Source: Trissonchulus latispiculum
Lineage: Eukaryota > Nematoda > Enoplea > Enoplida > Ironidae
NCBI GenBank assembly: GCA_030248195.1
Contig: JASAND010018167.1
Span: 1 to 64,000, forward strand
Direction of reading: 5' to 3'
Length of the DNA stretch: 64,000 nt
Below are positions 1-14,000 of the stretch, piece by piece (position 1 is the first letter of the stretch; each line of letters begins with the position of its first letter). The notes below the pieces were generated by a model, which saw only the letters and a list, made by a program, of their open reading frames with translations, did no database searches and was not told where the DNA came from. The position numbers were made by a program, and so were the translations under genes.

Positions 1-1911
1 CACGTCCAGAAACTTGGCAAATTAGCGGAAAAATTCTGCGGTTGCTTCCTTGAAAGGCTTTAGCATGCAAAGGCTGGCTGTTTTACCTGGCTAAATTTTG
101 GGCAGCATAATATTAGAGATCAGCAAAACTCTACACGGTAGTTTTCACTTGACTTTAGACTAGAGTTTTTGAAGAATTTTGATAGAAATGGCAAAGTAGC
201 CCCAGGGCTTGGCAAAGTAGCCCCAAACCGGTTTAACTTTGCCCAAGCAGGTTTTTTGACATTGGTGCTTACACGGTAAAACTTAGCCTTTCTTACGCAT
301 ATGGGCAAAGTAGCCCCACCCCACACCCACCCTATGCAAAAGAAATTAAGTCGCTAGCTGTTGGCAGTCGTCTGCAATGAAACGTCAAAGTTGAAAAGTG
401 GGCAAAGTAACTCCGGTTGACCGTATACTTAATTTTGACTTTCCAATAAATTTCATCCACTGTGGCGCTGTCAGTTAGGCGTTGGTATGTCAAAGTAAAA
501 TGTAAGGTTTCTGTACGTATAGTTTACTGTTTATGCTATTATATTGTCATCCTTATATATATATACTTTATTATTATTGAGTGGTTGTTTTATAGGTTCA
601 CCGTTGTATGCTTTCTTCGTTCCTTGCGGAGAGGAATCTTGTGTTTATGAACGAAAACCTTAAATTTAAATTTTCTAAAATTTTAAGACTTTTTCTCTTC
701 ATTGTTTGTGTTTCAGTAAATGTCTATTGTACAACCGTGTGCGTATTATCATGTACTACGTATAATTGAACTCCTTAGTTGTTTTACATATGTATATTAG
801 TTTGTGTACAACAGCTACAGAGTTTTGATTTCAATTTAAGGGTATAACAATCTATTAATGAGTTAATTTGGTAATGGGAGTATATACTTTTCACAGCTTT
901 TGATCTGATGCCTTTCATAGATAAGCCAGTAATGTCTATATCGCCTTAAACAATGCTATTTCCTCAGATTTGAGGGTATTTGATAGTTGGATCGGGTTTG
1001 CAGCAGGAGGATACCCCGATACCGTCCTGCCTCTAAAATTGCCCCCTCAAAGGATTTTTTCTTACCTCGGAGTTTAGCCTTAGTGGCGTTTTCGTGCTTC
1101 TTTATGCGCTAAAAATACTCGTTTTTTTGTTTTTAATCTCCCCCTTCCCCTCCAATTAAAAAGTTGTCCTTCAACTCCCGCCAAAAAATACCCTAGGCTC
1201 AATACGTAAAACTCACTTCGTAGTATATCGTATCGATTTGAGTGGACGGAGCTTCACGAATGCACTCGGAATAGTTCGGAATTTGTCTGGCATAATTAAT
1301 GGTAAATGGGTTCTACCTGTACTTTGCGGACGATCATACCGGCCGAAAACCTAAGTATGGCTCCTAACTTGTACGTAGAACTCCCTAAGATTCGTGTATC
1401 GTGTGTACGAAAAAGAATACGATTTCTCGGGAATAAGTAATTGGCTGTAACCGTGTATACCGCCAATGGAAATGTACGTACCTATGTAACATTTTCGACA
1501 AATCCTCAATTAGGCTAGCGAAAGTAAGGGTATCGTGTTTGACGAGCTGAGCTAATTTAGCAAATGACCTTTGCTGAGTAAGTTAACTGAGTAGAAACAA
1601 GATTTTCTGTTTTTATTTGGCCATATGTCCGTTTGTTGAATGCTGTAAATGGGCTGAAATTAATTGACGATTTTTAAGTTTTTGAAACTTCTGCTCTGCA
1701 TATTTTTACGGTTTATACATTCCCTTCCGTTTTCCTAAAAAGCCATAATAAATGCCTGAACGACAACATGCCGTCTGTTCTCTTGTTATGCAGGAGTAGG
1801 GGTCGGAGAGTAAGCACAGACTGCAAATTAATTTAACATTAATTGTCAAATCAAACATTATTTTTGTTTGTTATTGTTGTTGTTGTGATATCAACTTATA
1901 TATATATTTAG
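1..1911. other. Intron or upstream sequence of PRPF39, no exon seen
   Basis: AT-rich sequence ahead of the first recognised PRPF39 exon. I searched it for the HAT-repeat residues that should precede the first exon and found none, so the missing N-terminal exons are probably outside the window. It holds a short-repeat cluster near 187-415 and otherwise nothing I can assign. Confidence 0.5.
187..415. repeat. Dispersed 15-bp repeat, GGCAAAGTAGCCCCA
   Basis: The word GGCAAAGTAGCCCC occurs at about 188, 210 and 303, with a decayed copy (GGGCAAAGTAACTCC) at about 399. Its complement, GGGGCTACTTTGCC, looks like a transposon end, so this may be the remains of a small inverted-repeat element with repeated termini. 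No target duplication was found. Confidence 0.4.
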
Positions 1912-2027
1912 GTATTTGAACGAGGTGTGCGAGCTATACCGCTTAGTATTGATTTGTGGCTCAGTTATCTGGAATTTTACAAAGAGTATATTTCTGAGGA
2001 AGAAAATGCTGAACGGAAAATTAGAGC
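1912..2027 (+). CDS. PRPF39: PRPF39 exon a (first in window)
   Basis: Encodes [19 protein letters not shown] and onward to ERKIRA, a HAT repeat. The acceptor is ttatatatatatttag and the donor is gtgagt. It ends with two bases of a split Ala codon. Confidence 0.85.
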
Positions 2028-5000
2028 GTGAGTTACTATTGTTGTCGTTGTCTTGCAGTTGCTTGTTGTACGGCTGTTTTGCATCCAGTGCGTAGTTCTG
2101 TTCAGTTTCTTACTTTTATTGCGCATGCAGCTGCCACAACAAATTATAGTTTTTTGGAGTTTAAATACGTAGTAAAAATGCTTTCTTTATGGAAGTTTGT
2201 GGTGTGGATTGCAAGTATTGTGAAGGTCTGCGAAGTCTCGATGACGGAGGAGAAATTTGTCATAGACAACCCTTAGGTAGGTATATACCAATGGTTTATT
2301 TAAATTTGTTACTATTGAGACAGTGTTTCTGTCGTAATTTATAAGCTACGTACCGTAAAAAGCCATCGTACTGTAAAAAGCCATTTCTACCATCATTTCT
2401 GCAAATGTTTTTAATCTACCAGCATAAGTTGAACACTTTTATCTTAAGTTTAATCTGGAAGCTTATAGGTATTTAGGATCTTGTCAGTTTTTTGTACCCT
2501 CTAGGATGGGGAGACCTCACTCGGTGACAGAAAATTTATAGTTATCTTCGTCGAGATAAGTGTTTAGTTTGCCTTTAATGCATTGAAAATGTCACTTTTT
2601 AGTTTATATGAAAAATCCGTGGAAGCGGCAGGATTGGAATTTCGCTCAGATCGTCTCTGGGAAGATTATATTTGCTGGGAAAAGGAGGAGAAACGATTTA
2701 GAGATGTACTTGGCATTTATGATCGTCTCCTGGCAATTCCAACACTGATGTACAGTATTCACTTTGACAAGTACGTTACGTTGCCTTCGTTGGCCACAAA
2801 ATACACTCTTCAAGGGCTTCACCGGCTTGCACTGCAATAATCTATGCTTTAATACGTATATAATTGTGTATCAATCGGTAATCAAGTTTCCTTAAGATTA
2901 TACAGTTAGTTTATATGTAGTTGATTGGATTTACATAAGACTGAACATACACGTACGAATTGCTTATTAGAAGCCAGGGTATTTTTTACAGGGGGGGGCG
3001 GGGGGGCCCCCCCGAAATTGACCTTCCCCCCCCCCCCGAAAATGCCTTCCCCCCCCAGAAATCGCCCCCCCCCCCGGATTTTGGTCTGCCCCCTTAATGA
3101 GGTCTACATTTTTTCCAAAAATGGTCAAATTTTCAAAAATTTTCCGGCTTCGCCGGAGATTTTTTCGTAAAAATGGCTATTTATACCTTAAATCCTGGCA
3201 TTTTTGAGAACTTTTTGTGTTTCACCATGCAAAATACGCCAAAAAATACCATTTTTTGGCTCATTTTGGCAAAAAAATCTTCCCCCCCCCCGAAAATTTC
3301 TCCCCGCCCCCCCCCCCCCGGGCCCGGGGGGGGGGGCCCCCCGGGAAGCCCCCCCCCGGAAAAAAATCCCTAAAAAATACCCTGGAAGCTATCAGAAGTT
3401 GGGCTTAAGGTAGACACTTACACTCAGACTGTGTGAGTTTACGCTAGATCCTTTTCTTGATCATTCTATATCTGTGTCGTTTAGGTCGGAGTTTTTCTAT
3501 TGGGGGGCTCCCCCCATAAACGATCCACCCCCCAAAAGTCGGCGCCCCAAAACCAGAGGGTGCTCCTCTTGGTACCAAATTGTTCCCTGAAAAATTCGCT
3601 CATAAGGCCAAGTTTTCAAAACATTTTCAGCTTGGCCGGAAATTTTTATTCAATTTTTCCCTCTTTTACCGCTAAATCTGCCTATTTTTGCTATAAAAAT
3701 TGGATAATAGATAGAATAATCCCAGTTTAGGTAATGCAGTCTGTTCTCGATTATAACAGAGAAACGAAAACAGAATGCACAAGTTTTAGGAACTCGGGTT
3801 GGGACTCTAGGATAATCTACGGATACGGATAATGGTAAGATAAGGACTAGGATAAGCTAGAGGAACTATATTGTGCCAATGCTAGGAAATCGTTCTTCTT
3901 TTTGGATTTAGGGTACAAGAATTGGTCAATAGTCATCTTCCGGGTGATATTGTTGGGGACGCGGAATATTTCGAACTTTTGGGTTCGATTGAGAGAAAGC
4001 TGAAGGAGAAGGGTGTTGATGTTTACGCTGGTAAGCATATTCAAAGGAATATAGTAGTAGAGTTTTAGGGAAAATGAAAGCAGTACCTGTTTCCAGATTT
4101 ATTTATTTCTTTAGCTTATGTTTTAAAGTTACTTTAAGGCCTTTGATAAGCTTTCCTTTCTGTAAAGTTGTTTGGTAGGATTTTTGAAGTGAGTTGATAA
4201 TTGTTGGATTTGTTTATTCCGCATGATTCATACATTGTCTTAACGTATTCCTAGGTTCAAGTCCCAAAAAGGAGGTCGATGAGAACGAAGATGGATCCAA
4301 TCATTTTGGCGAAAATGGATTAACAAGAAAACGAAACGTTAGTTCGTAGCATACTAGGGAATTAGTTATTGAGCAAGCTATTACTTTAAAACTTTTCAAG
4401 TCAGTCGCTACTCTAGGGATGAGAATTTTAAATCTAAGTGACACATAAATTTTTATCTCTGTAGTGCCCTGGTCAGGGATCTGGTTCGGAGTTTGTGGCC
4501 ATAGGTCAAAGTTTTCGAAAGTGATCAAATTTGGTATCAAGTAAAAGCACTCGCTAAGAAATGAATTGAACAAGTTGTCATTATAGGAGCCTTTGGGTAG
4601 ACCTCGCATCTATGCGTGTGTGCAAAATCTAACTTTTTAAGTTCAGTATTAAAATTAACGCTCTAAAAGATCACCATTTTGACCGTTGGACGACAACTAG
4701 ATTATCTGCTTATATAATTTTTCTATCATTCTGTCTTTTGTGTTTTGTTTCAGCTGACTGAGGATGCCATCAGAATGTTTCGTTTGTTGATTATCGACAG
4801 ACGTCGTCAGCTTCATCTGGAAACAGAAAAAGAAGTTAGCAAACGATGGTCTATGGAGGATGCAGTAAGGATTTTTTCTTCTGTGTATCCAGTTCGGATA
4901 GTGAATGAATAAAATGTTATGTAAGCCGATCTGCTGTTCTCTGGAGATCCGTTCTGAACTTCTGCTTAAATGAATAAATTAATGTTAATTAAGTAATCAT

Positions 5001-8000
5001 TAGTGTGATACATTTTCAGTTGGTTGAACACTGACTTTGTTAAGAACTAGGTTCTGTATTGTGTATTTCATTGTTTTATCGTTCACGTTTCTGGTTGTTT
5101 AGATCAAACGACCATATTTTCACGTTAAGCCTTTGGAAAGAATTCAGCTCAAAAATTGGCGAGCCTACTTGGACTTTGAAATTGAACAGGGTGATGTGCG
5201 CCGTATTGGCGTTCTGTTTGAGCGAAGTCTTATCGCGTGTGCCATGTATGAGGATATTTGGATTAAGGTTAGTATGTTTTTGGTTCTGTAATGGAGCATA
5301 CCTAGCTAAAATTTGTACACATACAGGAGTGGGATGTAGGCAGTTGGAGTCTAACTGCTGATAGCTAAATGTTTTCAGCCAGCGCAATTTTATTTTTACT
5401 TCTGTTGATACTAAACTCTCTGTTTCTAAAAAGTGTACATTTTGTGTCTTTGAGACTCCTTTGGCAAATTGATTGAGTAGTTTTTGAGTGGTAGTAGGAG
5501 CCAACCTTACGGAACCAGTTTCGTGGATACATTTTGAACCTCCGAGTGATAATCATCACATTGTAATGTCTAAGGCAGCCAACAACATTATGAAATTTCG
5601 CAAAACTGACAGTGCAAAACAGAAACTCTCCGTCGCGCTGGAGACCTCAGAATCGCTCCCAGCTGTAGATCGTATAATCTGGACCGACGGGTCTGCCATC
5701 AACGGAAATGTACATGGTGGGGCTGGGGTGATCCTGGATTTTGCTTTGCTTTGGCCGCGGGTTCTTTCTGTTCTGCTGAAACGAAGGCTATCAGGGCTGT
5801 CTCGCTTGCGTAGCCGATTCGGAGGACTGTCGCCCATTTGACTCAATTCGTGCTTGCACTGACTCCGGGTGGACCGTTGACAGATTTGTAGCTGCCCGCG
5901 AAATCAGAAGGACCTGACTGGCTTGGAAACTTGGAATCTCTTCGGTCTCCTAGTTTCTCCGGGAAAACTGTCCGGTTCCAGTGGGTGCCAAGCCACTGCA
6001 GCCTGGTCAGGAATGAACAGGTCGACCAGCTTGCCAAAACTAGATCCGGCCTAAGCCAAGACAATGCCCCGTAGACGTTAAAACGGCGAAGGCGGTCATT
6101 GTCAAAACGATGAATGACATTCAGTTAGCCAGCGCGGTAATAATTCCGAACTGTCGATGGGGTGAGGCGACTGTCCCTATCCAGTAATCAACTGTAGCCC
6201 AGCTTCGCTCTTACGGCCACTGTCCCTATCTGGCTTCCTACAGACATCGATTCAATCTGGACAACCGGGGTCCACTCTGTCCCCGGTGCGAAGAAGAAGA
6301 AACCCTACAACACCTGTTGGAGAAATGTCGTGCCCTTACCCAAATCCGTCTCCAAACTTTGGGTATTGGGGTCGACACTGGGATGCTTTCCGCGGATGGC
6401 AAATTTTCTAGGAGTGCGGTTTCTACAGAGGCCGCCTGATATAATGGGAAGACCATTGGTGCCCGGAGAGAAGAAGAAGAAGACAACATTATGAAATAGA
6501 AGATATAATTTCGTGCGGTGTTTTGCAGTATTGCTTTTAATGCTTTCTATTTGTAGTATGCTCGCTACATGGAATCCGTGGACCCAGCAGCCGCCCGTGA
6601 AATTTACCAAAGAGCCTGCTATACTCACTTACCAAAAAAGCCTAATCCACGTTTGGCCTGGGCTGCCTTTGAAGAGAACAGAGGTTTGTGTTTATTTGAC
6701 TTTTTGCCGATCTGTGTATTATTGCATTGTTTTACGAAATTACTGAACTATCTGTATATTGCAGGCATGTTTTAGACAGGCTTCGCTTTTCCTTCCTACT
6801 ATGACGGCAGTATTTGTGCCAAAGAATTCGTGGAAGAAGTCAATGAAACTTAAAAACGCAAACCTTAAAACAGACTAACAACTAATTCAATTTGTGCTGT
6901 ATGTTTGTGTCAATTTATGTTTGAAGCTGTTACATGACGTTATGTTTTCTCGTGCTTATGCCTAATGGTGTATTTTTTAAAATCAGCCTTTATCATTACC
7001 TCCATTATTTATCATTTAAAATTATTATTTTTTGTCAAGTTTGTGGTTTTAAAAAGTTCACCCAGTCTTGTCTGACTCTTTTCCACGTCCATATTATGTG
7101 CCTTAGAACCAGTGATGACGGAAATACGACATTGAAACAATCAATGATTTGTGTGAGATTTTTAAATTTTTTTTACATTTATAGGTCACTATCAAGAGGC
7201 CAAACGTATCCTGCGAGAATTCGCCATTACCATACCTGGTTTGGTCTGCATTGAACTGCGTCTGATTAGTCTGGAAAGAAGAGAAATTGAACGACGAACG
7301 GCCAAGGGAGAAGCGCCAGACTATACAGAAATTGTTAAAATGTATGAAACACTAATACGAGAAAAAACGACACTACCGCGTGTAGCTTCATTTTATGCCA
7401 TCAAATATGCTAGATTCGTGGATAAGGTAAAACTTGACTGGGATATTAAATTTCACTTACCTAAGCTACATAGGCATACTTTCTAAACAGTGGTAAACTG
7501 AAAATCAAAACAATCGTGATTGTTGGTTTATGCAATTAAGCAATGTTAGATGGAGTCCAGTATGAAATTCGGTCAATTTATTCTTGACTGCTTGACTGCC
7601 TGTCTGTGTTTGGGCAACACTGCTCAACTTTTAATTCGGGAACATCCTACGGGCGAATGGACAATTTCATTTGAATTAAACCGATGCTCAAGCAGACACG
7701 CGATCAAGCGGTCAGGTGTAAACCGGACATAATCCATGAGTGCGGAGCCATTCAAAAGTGGTTTGCTGTTTCGATTGATAGATTGAGTCTTTGCTCCTTT
7801 GTTTTTGAGAACACAATAGTGGTTCACTCATAATCTAGTGTACAGTTGACTTTGCGGAGCATCGTCACTCATTTGGTTTGGGCGATGAATAACTAGATAA
7901 TTTTTGCACCAATATCTTGCTAGAATTCAGTGAAAAATGAGTTGCAGTATAATTCACCTAAAGAAATGCTATTGCATAATATAGCTAGATCTGCTGCTGG

Positions 8001-11000
8001 CTGTTGCAATAGGATTTTCTGGGCATTACTGAAATTAATGCATTAGCAAGATCCCGACAGTTCATTGTTATTAATTTGATCGGTGTTTATTTACTTCCAA
8101 ATATATTTTGAAGTCAAGGAAAACGTAAACCAAATAGGTTGAAGTTGAACATAACTCCATAAGCTGAGCAGAGGTACTGAATTCTTCAATGTAGTTTTCG
8201 CTTTTGCTTTGTGCCTTTTTGCTGAATGCTAGCATGTGCCGATGCTGTGATAGGCTTTCAACCGTTGGGTTCTTAAATCCTTTTATTTCAAAGCAAATTT
8301 TTGGTTACACGATGGTTTCCTTTCTCGCAGTCATTTTTCCTAATCCAAAAGTGATACTACAATAGCTTTGTCCATGCATTGCAGCCCCGCTGCCTCTACA
8401 TATCTGTCTTCTAAAGAGGCTCAGGTGACGCATACAATAGGACAAAACTGATTTCATATACCTAGTGGCTCGTTCTCAGTTCCTTCCTTCCTAGCCCGTG
8501 TGAGACCACTACGCGTTATTGGCCAATGTTACGGCTTAAATAACAACAAGTTGAGCTGGGTCCGCCGTGGAGATTTTTATTGTCACGGATTCCGATTTTG
8601 TCACACGTCTTGCATATTTAGTTTAACTTTAACTCGGATTTAAAAAATAGATCCGACTTAAGTTGTGAAGATGCGAGCAAAATCGCCAAAAATGACGACC
8701 AAAGATAACATCGACCACTGGCGGGCTTCTCTTGTCTTTCGGTTTGGCTTTCATCTTTGCACTTTCACCAATCTTGTGTAGACGCAGAAACAGTATCGGA
8801 TATGACATGAACTTTGCCGTTGCATTCCTGTTCTGTCCAAAGAATGAAGATTAAGAAGGCTCTACAAGATTTTTCAAACCAGTGTATTGTTATATCTGTG
8901 TGATGAATGTGCACTATGTATACATGGCATTGTAAAAATTATTTTAGGATTTTGTACTTTTCTTTATGAATGTTCGCAGGAAAACAATTTGCCGCACAAA
9001 ATTTTCTTGTGCTGCTGCTGATAGAGGATTGTTATTTGATAGATATCATTATCTTCTACACAAAAATATCCTTTGTACCCTTTATTAGTTTCCTCCGATG
9101 ACCGATAGCTACAGCTTTCTAACTAACGTGGTCGCTTGACAAAGTTGGGAAAAGTAATACTGCAAACTTGGTTGCGCATACATTTCAGCGAATTTCTCCG
9201 TAACGAAGAGGAATGTTATAATACTGAAAAGGGTCGCCAGCTAATTGGTAGAAGTATCGACTGATTTAACTGATGTTTCGGGACAGTTTATTTCAGTCTT
9301 GAAACACCAAAATTATTCATTAAAAGCAATCTTTTGGTTTAAAAGGCGCCTTAGCTAGAAATGATAGTTCAAAGTTGATGTCTGCAAAAGGAATCACCAG
9401 TTTATCATCAATTTTCAAAGAGGTAGAAGATCGAATATTACTATGTAGAGGACAGAGACGCATTTTTGTGGATTTGCCTTAGCTTCGTTTTCAGTCAGCT
9501 AGTTAAGAATTAGAGCTAGGGATAAATTCTATTTCCGACAGAAAGGACACCACCAACTTAAATCTATAATAAATAGAAATTTTCATTTGCGTTAGTTGGT
9601 GTTGGTTATCTTTAAATTCTTAAATTTTCCGACAGAAAGTGACACCACCAACATAAATCTACTATAAATAGAAATTTTCATTTTCGTTAGGGGTCTCTTG
9701 CGCAATTCCCCCCCCCGAGCCCTAACTTTTTATTTTTTTGACCAATAACTTTGAAATTTGGTGTAGGTGCATACTAGAGACTGATGATTTCAAAAATTAA
9801 AAAATTTTAAAGTTTTTAAAAAATTTTAAAAATTTTAAAATTTTAGTTTGGTAAGGGGGGAGGGACCAAGGGGAACCAAAAACTTTTTTGAAAAAACTTT
9901 TGCTGAAAACTTGCATACAAGAGTTTTCTGGGGCGCTGAGCACGAATCTGAAGTCCGTTTGTCGATTCAGCTTTTCGTTAGCTCAGTATAAGCTAAAGTT
10001 GTAAGCTTAAGATGTAAGCTTATCCTGAGCTAACGAAAAGCTGAATCGAAAAACGGACTTCAGATTCGTGCTCAGCGCCCCAGAAAACCCCTGTATGCAA
10101 GTTTTCAGCAAAATTTTTTTAAAAAAGTTTTTTGGTTCCCCTTGGTCCCCCCCTTACCAAACTAAAATTTTAAAATTTTTAAAATTTTTTTAAAACTTTA
10201 AAAATTTTTAATTTTTGAATTCATCAGCCTCTAGCATGCACCCACACCAAATTTCAAAGTTATTGGTCAAAAAAATAAAAAGTTAGGGCTGGGGGGGGGA
10301 ATTGCGCAAGAGACCCTTCGTTAGTTGGTGTTGGTTATTTATGATTTATATTTTTAAAATATAACCCATCGAATAGAGGGACTCACCTGATGACCTGGTG
10401 AAATTAAAACTAGTCTTGTATAATTTTTAGTGTGAAATTTCTTGCCTGTATTGAGCCCGTGAAAAGCCCTATGTTATTTGATGTAGTGATTTGAGACTTT
10501 TGGGGGTTTCATTACTTTTTATCCCTGGCACCAAGAGTTAGAATCGAGTTAAAATGGGAAGCGTAATTAGACACTCAGCCCTCCTTAATGTATTAAGCTT
10601 GCGATATGCTCGAAACATTCAGGGGATTGCATAAAATAAGTTATAAATTTAAGATTAACATGATCTTCAGCTAAATCTCCAGTTCAACTCCAGATTAAAT
10701 AGTGTGAGTTGATCAGAGGTTTAAGAGGACACAAATATTTGTTTTTGCAAACTTTGAGCTATCTTCAGTTGTTAAGTCAGTATAAGCAAAAAACATTTTG
10801 AGGGTCAAAAAATTGCCGTTTTGTAGGAAATCAGTTTTTTCAAAACTACTGCCAAACATTAGGAACAATTTTGGTCCATTTATACTCAATCGTTACAGCG
10901 TTTAAATGCACATTTTATGAATCCTTACTAGCCGGAGTTTATTGCTTTCAGCTAGAGATTTGGCCGGAAAACCATTTTTGCAAAAAACAAAATAACCGCA

Positions 11001-14000
11001 GAAAACCACTGTTATTTTGGTACAGATTCCCTAGATTTTTGGCAGAATGGAAATTCGTACTACTGTGAAGGGACGTTTTTCTTGGTTTTGGCTAAAACAT
11101 CCCCAGTTTCGAGAAAATTTAGTGCAACGTTTAAAAATTTAGTGTCTCCGTGCATTTTGGGAATTTGCTCTGCAGATAAGTGACACTGAGCGAAACCCAA
11201 AAACGTCCCTCGACCCATATGCCCTCTGTATGATAGCACAAAAAGAAATTTTGTCTGGTTCCGCAGTTTTGAAAAATCGATGTTCAAATGTTTTTGGTCT
11301 ATATCCAGCCGTTATGTCAGAAAATGTTTGCTAATTTTCTGATAATTTTGCTGGTTTCGTAAGCTCATACACTGTCATGTAAGAACACTGTCATTTTTCA
11401 AGACCGGACGTTTTCGGGAAATTAAATATAGCTTGAACTAGGAAAGTCATACAGCAATAATTCTTACATCGCTATGTTGCGGAAAATTGAATCTTTATAA
11501 CGATATAAAAATTTAGTTCGTTTCAGGCAGTCTCTTACAATAAGCCACAATTTCAGGTATTTTGAAGAATTGATGAAATTGAAAAATGAAATGAATTTTC
11601 GTGGAAAGGTTGTATTATATATTGCCAGATCTATAAATTATTGCCTGAACCAAACTATCTAATTCTTATATCGTTAAATAGAACTTGTTTACTCAACGGT
11701 GATGATATAATATTGTTGCTGTACCTATATGTATATACGACTTTTCTTGCGCAAGTTATAATATTTTGTTTGCCGTAAATGCCAGCATGCTATGTCACGC
11801 TGAGAAGCCCCTCCCCCGAGATTTCGGCCTTATCAAGCCTAAACATTAGGAAGATCGACTGTCCTACGCTTCCTATTATAAACTCTTGGAGACACTATAG
11901 TATAATAAACGTTTGTCTTGTTTCAAATGAAAGCTAGCTGTACAAAGTTGGAGCTCCCAGACAATCAAGATCAGCAAACTGGCCACTGGCGTGTGATCTC
12001 AGAAAACGTTCTTTATCGATATTAGTTTTGTTCCGTAAATTTGCTCAGCTACGGGAAAGGAAACCATTGCGGAAAAAACATTTTATTTTAAAAACGGAAG
12101 TTGGAGGATGCATTGGTGTATTGCTAAATGTTGTGATTGAAATAATGGCTAATAATACCCAGAAGATCAAGGAAGTATATAATAGTAGGAAAAACGTGGC
12201 ATTCAGCTTTTCCTAATAAAATCCTGCGAGATAAGATCCGGCATAAGATGTCGTAACTTCAATAACTCCGTGTCATCCGCATATCCTAACAGAGAGACAG
12301 ATCGAAACTAAGAGTTTCTGCTCACTTTTAGCCAGTCAGTGGATCAACGTATGAACAGACGAGCAGTGATGAAACAAGAAACAGTCTAAAATTTACTTTA
12401 CCTCTCATTTGTATACTCAAGTTTGCAAAGTTTAGTCATTCCTTTTGTATTAATAAAGCTAGAAAAACGAAAGTCAGGTACAACAATAAACCTTATAGCA
12501 AGAGTTCATAATTGTATTATATATTACGCGAATGTTCCCCCGTTTGGTGGGGGGGGGTCGACAGGCATACCTCCTCCCCGTTTGGTGGGAGGGGTAGCAA
12601 AAAGAGGTCCCCGTTTGGTGGGGGGGGGGTAGTCAAAAGAGGTCCCCGTTTGGTGAGGGCGTAGGCAGGAAAGGGCCCCCGTTTGGGGGGGGTCTTAAAA
12701 ACAGGCAAAGATTAGCTGACTCTGATTGGCTGGTAGCCCCCCCCCCCCCCCCCAAACGGGGACCTCTTTTGCCTACCCCCCACCAAATGGGGACCTCTTT
12801 TTGCTACCCTCCCCCATCAAACAGGGGCCCATTTTCGAATAGAACAAAAACTACCGTAATCCTCTGCTCTACCCCCCCCCCCACCAAACGGAGGGTGGTA
12901 TGCTTTTTCGAACAGAGCGGCCCCCCACCAAGCGGGAGGACATTCGCGTATTGTGGGCGGAGCACCGTTACGCAATGCAGAGAAGAGAAGCCCTCTAGTG
13001 GCTTACTCTTCTTCTAATATATAGTGCAATTATGCACTCTTGCTTATAGTGATAATTTTCTGACCACGCCATGAAAGATTGACAGTAATTTTTAAATCAA
13101 AATTGTTAAGTATAATCTTAAACAGCAATTTAGTCAGGCAGTTATTCAGTTTCTCCGATGCTCCGTTTTTTCGTTGTTCCGTCAGCTACCGTAGTCCTCC
13201 CGTAGTCAGTCAAAATTTGCAGCCAATGAACGGCGCTAAATACATGAGCTACATATTCTTTCTCCGTTGAAAACGTTGCTCTGTTTTAAAGCTTGTTTGT
13301 GCCTTCACGTCACGTCGACACGGCACCAAAGCTTCAGTGTGAATTTGTGGACCGGATAAAATGTCAAAATAAATTCAAGGGTCGGATAATCTAATGTTCG
13401 ATTTGTAGTTTTTTACATTTGCACAATATACATATTGAAGGATATCTGTTCAGGGGCCCGTTGCATTAAAGGTATTACTAATAAATTATTAGTGCTTAGT
13501 TGATTAGTGCAGCAGTATTAATGAGCAAAGCTATTAATTGAACCAACAAATTTTGGCGTTTTCGATATTATTTTGTAGATAATGAAGAGATTAATTCAAA
13601 AATGGCCAAAACTTTCTATAATTTTCTCCAATTCAATAGTTTTGATCACGAAAACGCGATTTTTGAAGGTTATTCTTTTGGCTTAGTCCAAATCTTAATT
13701 TTACACGAATTTAGAATATATATGTAGTTCGTTAGAGCATCTAAAAAACTACAAAACGACATATAGAATATCCCCCAGGATCTTCCACAACTTTAGCTAT
13801 TTTCAATCAAACTTCACACTAATCAACTAATCACTAAGAATTTATTAGTAATACCAAGAGTTTATAATACCAAGAGTAAGACACTCAGCTCTTCCTAATA
13901 GAATGAGCTTGCAAGATGCTCGAAACATTAAGGCCGAAATTTCGGGGGGGCTTCTCAGCATGTAAATATACAACGCTGACATTTTTTAAAAACGGGCGTT

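Noticed and set aside
2925..3413. Overlapping proline-rich open frames
   Set aside because: They come from C homopolymers inside a MITE with readable ends and target duplication; all three frames are open, as expected for C runs.
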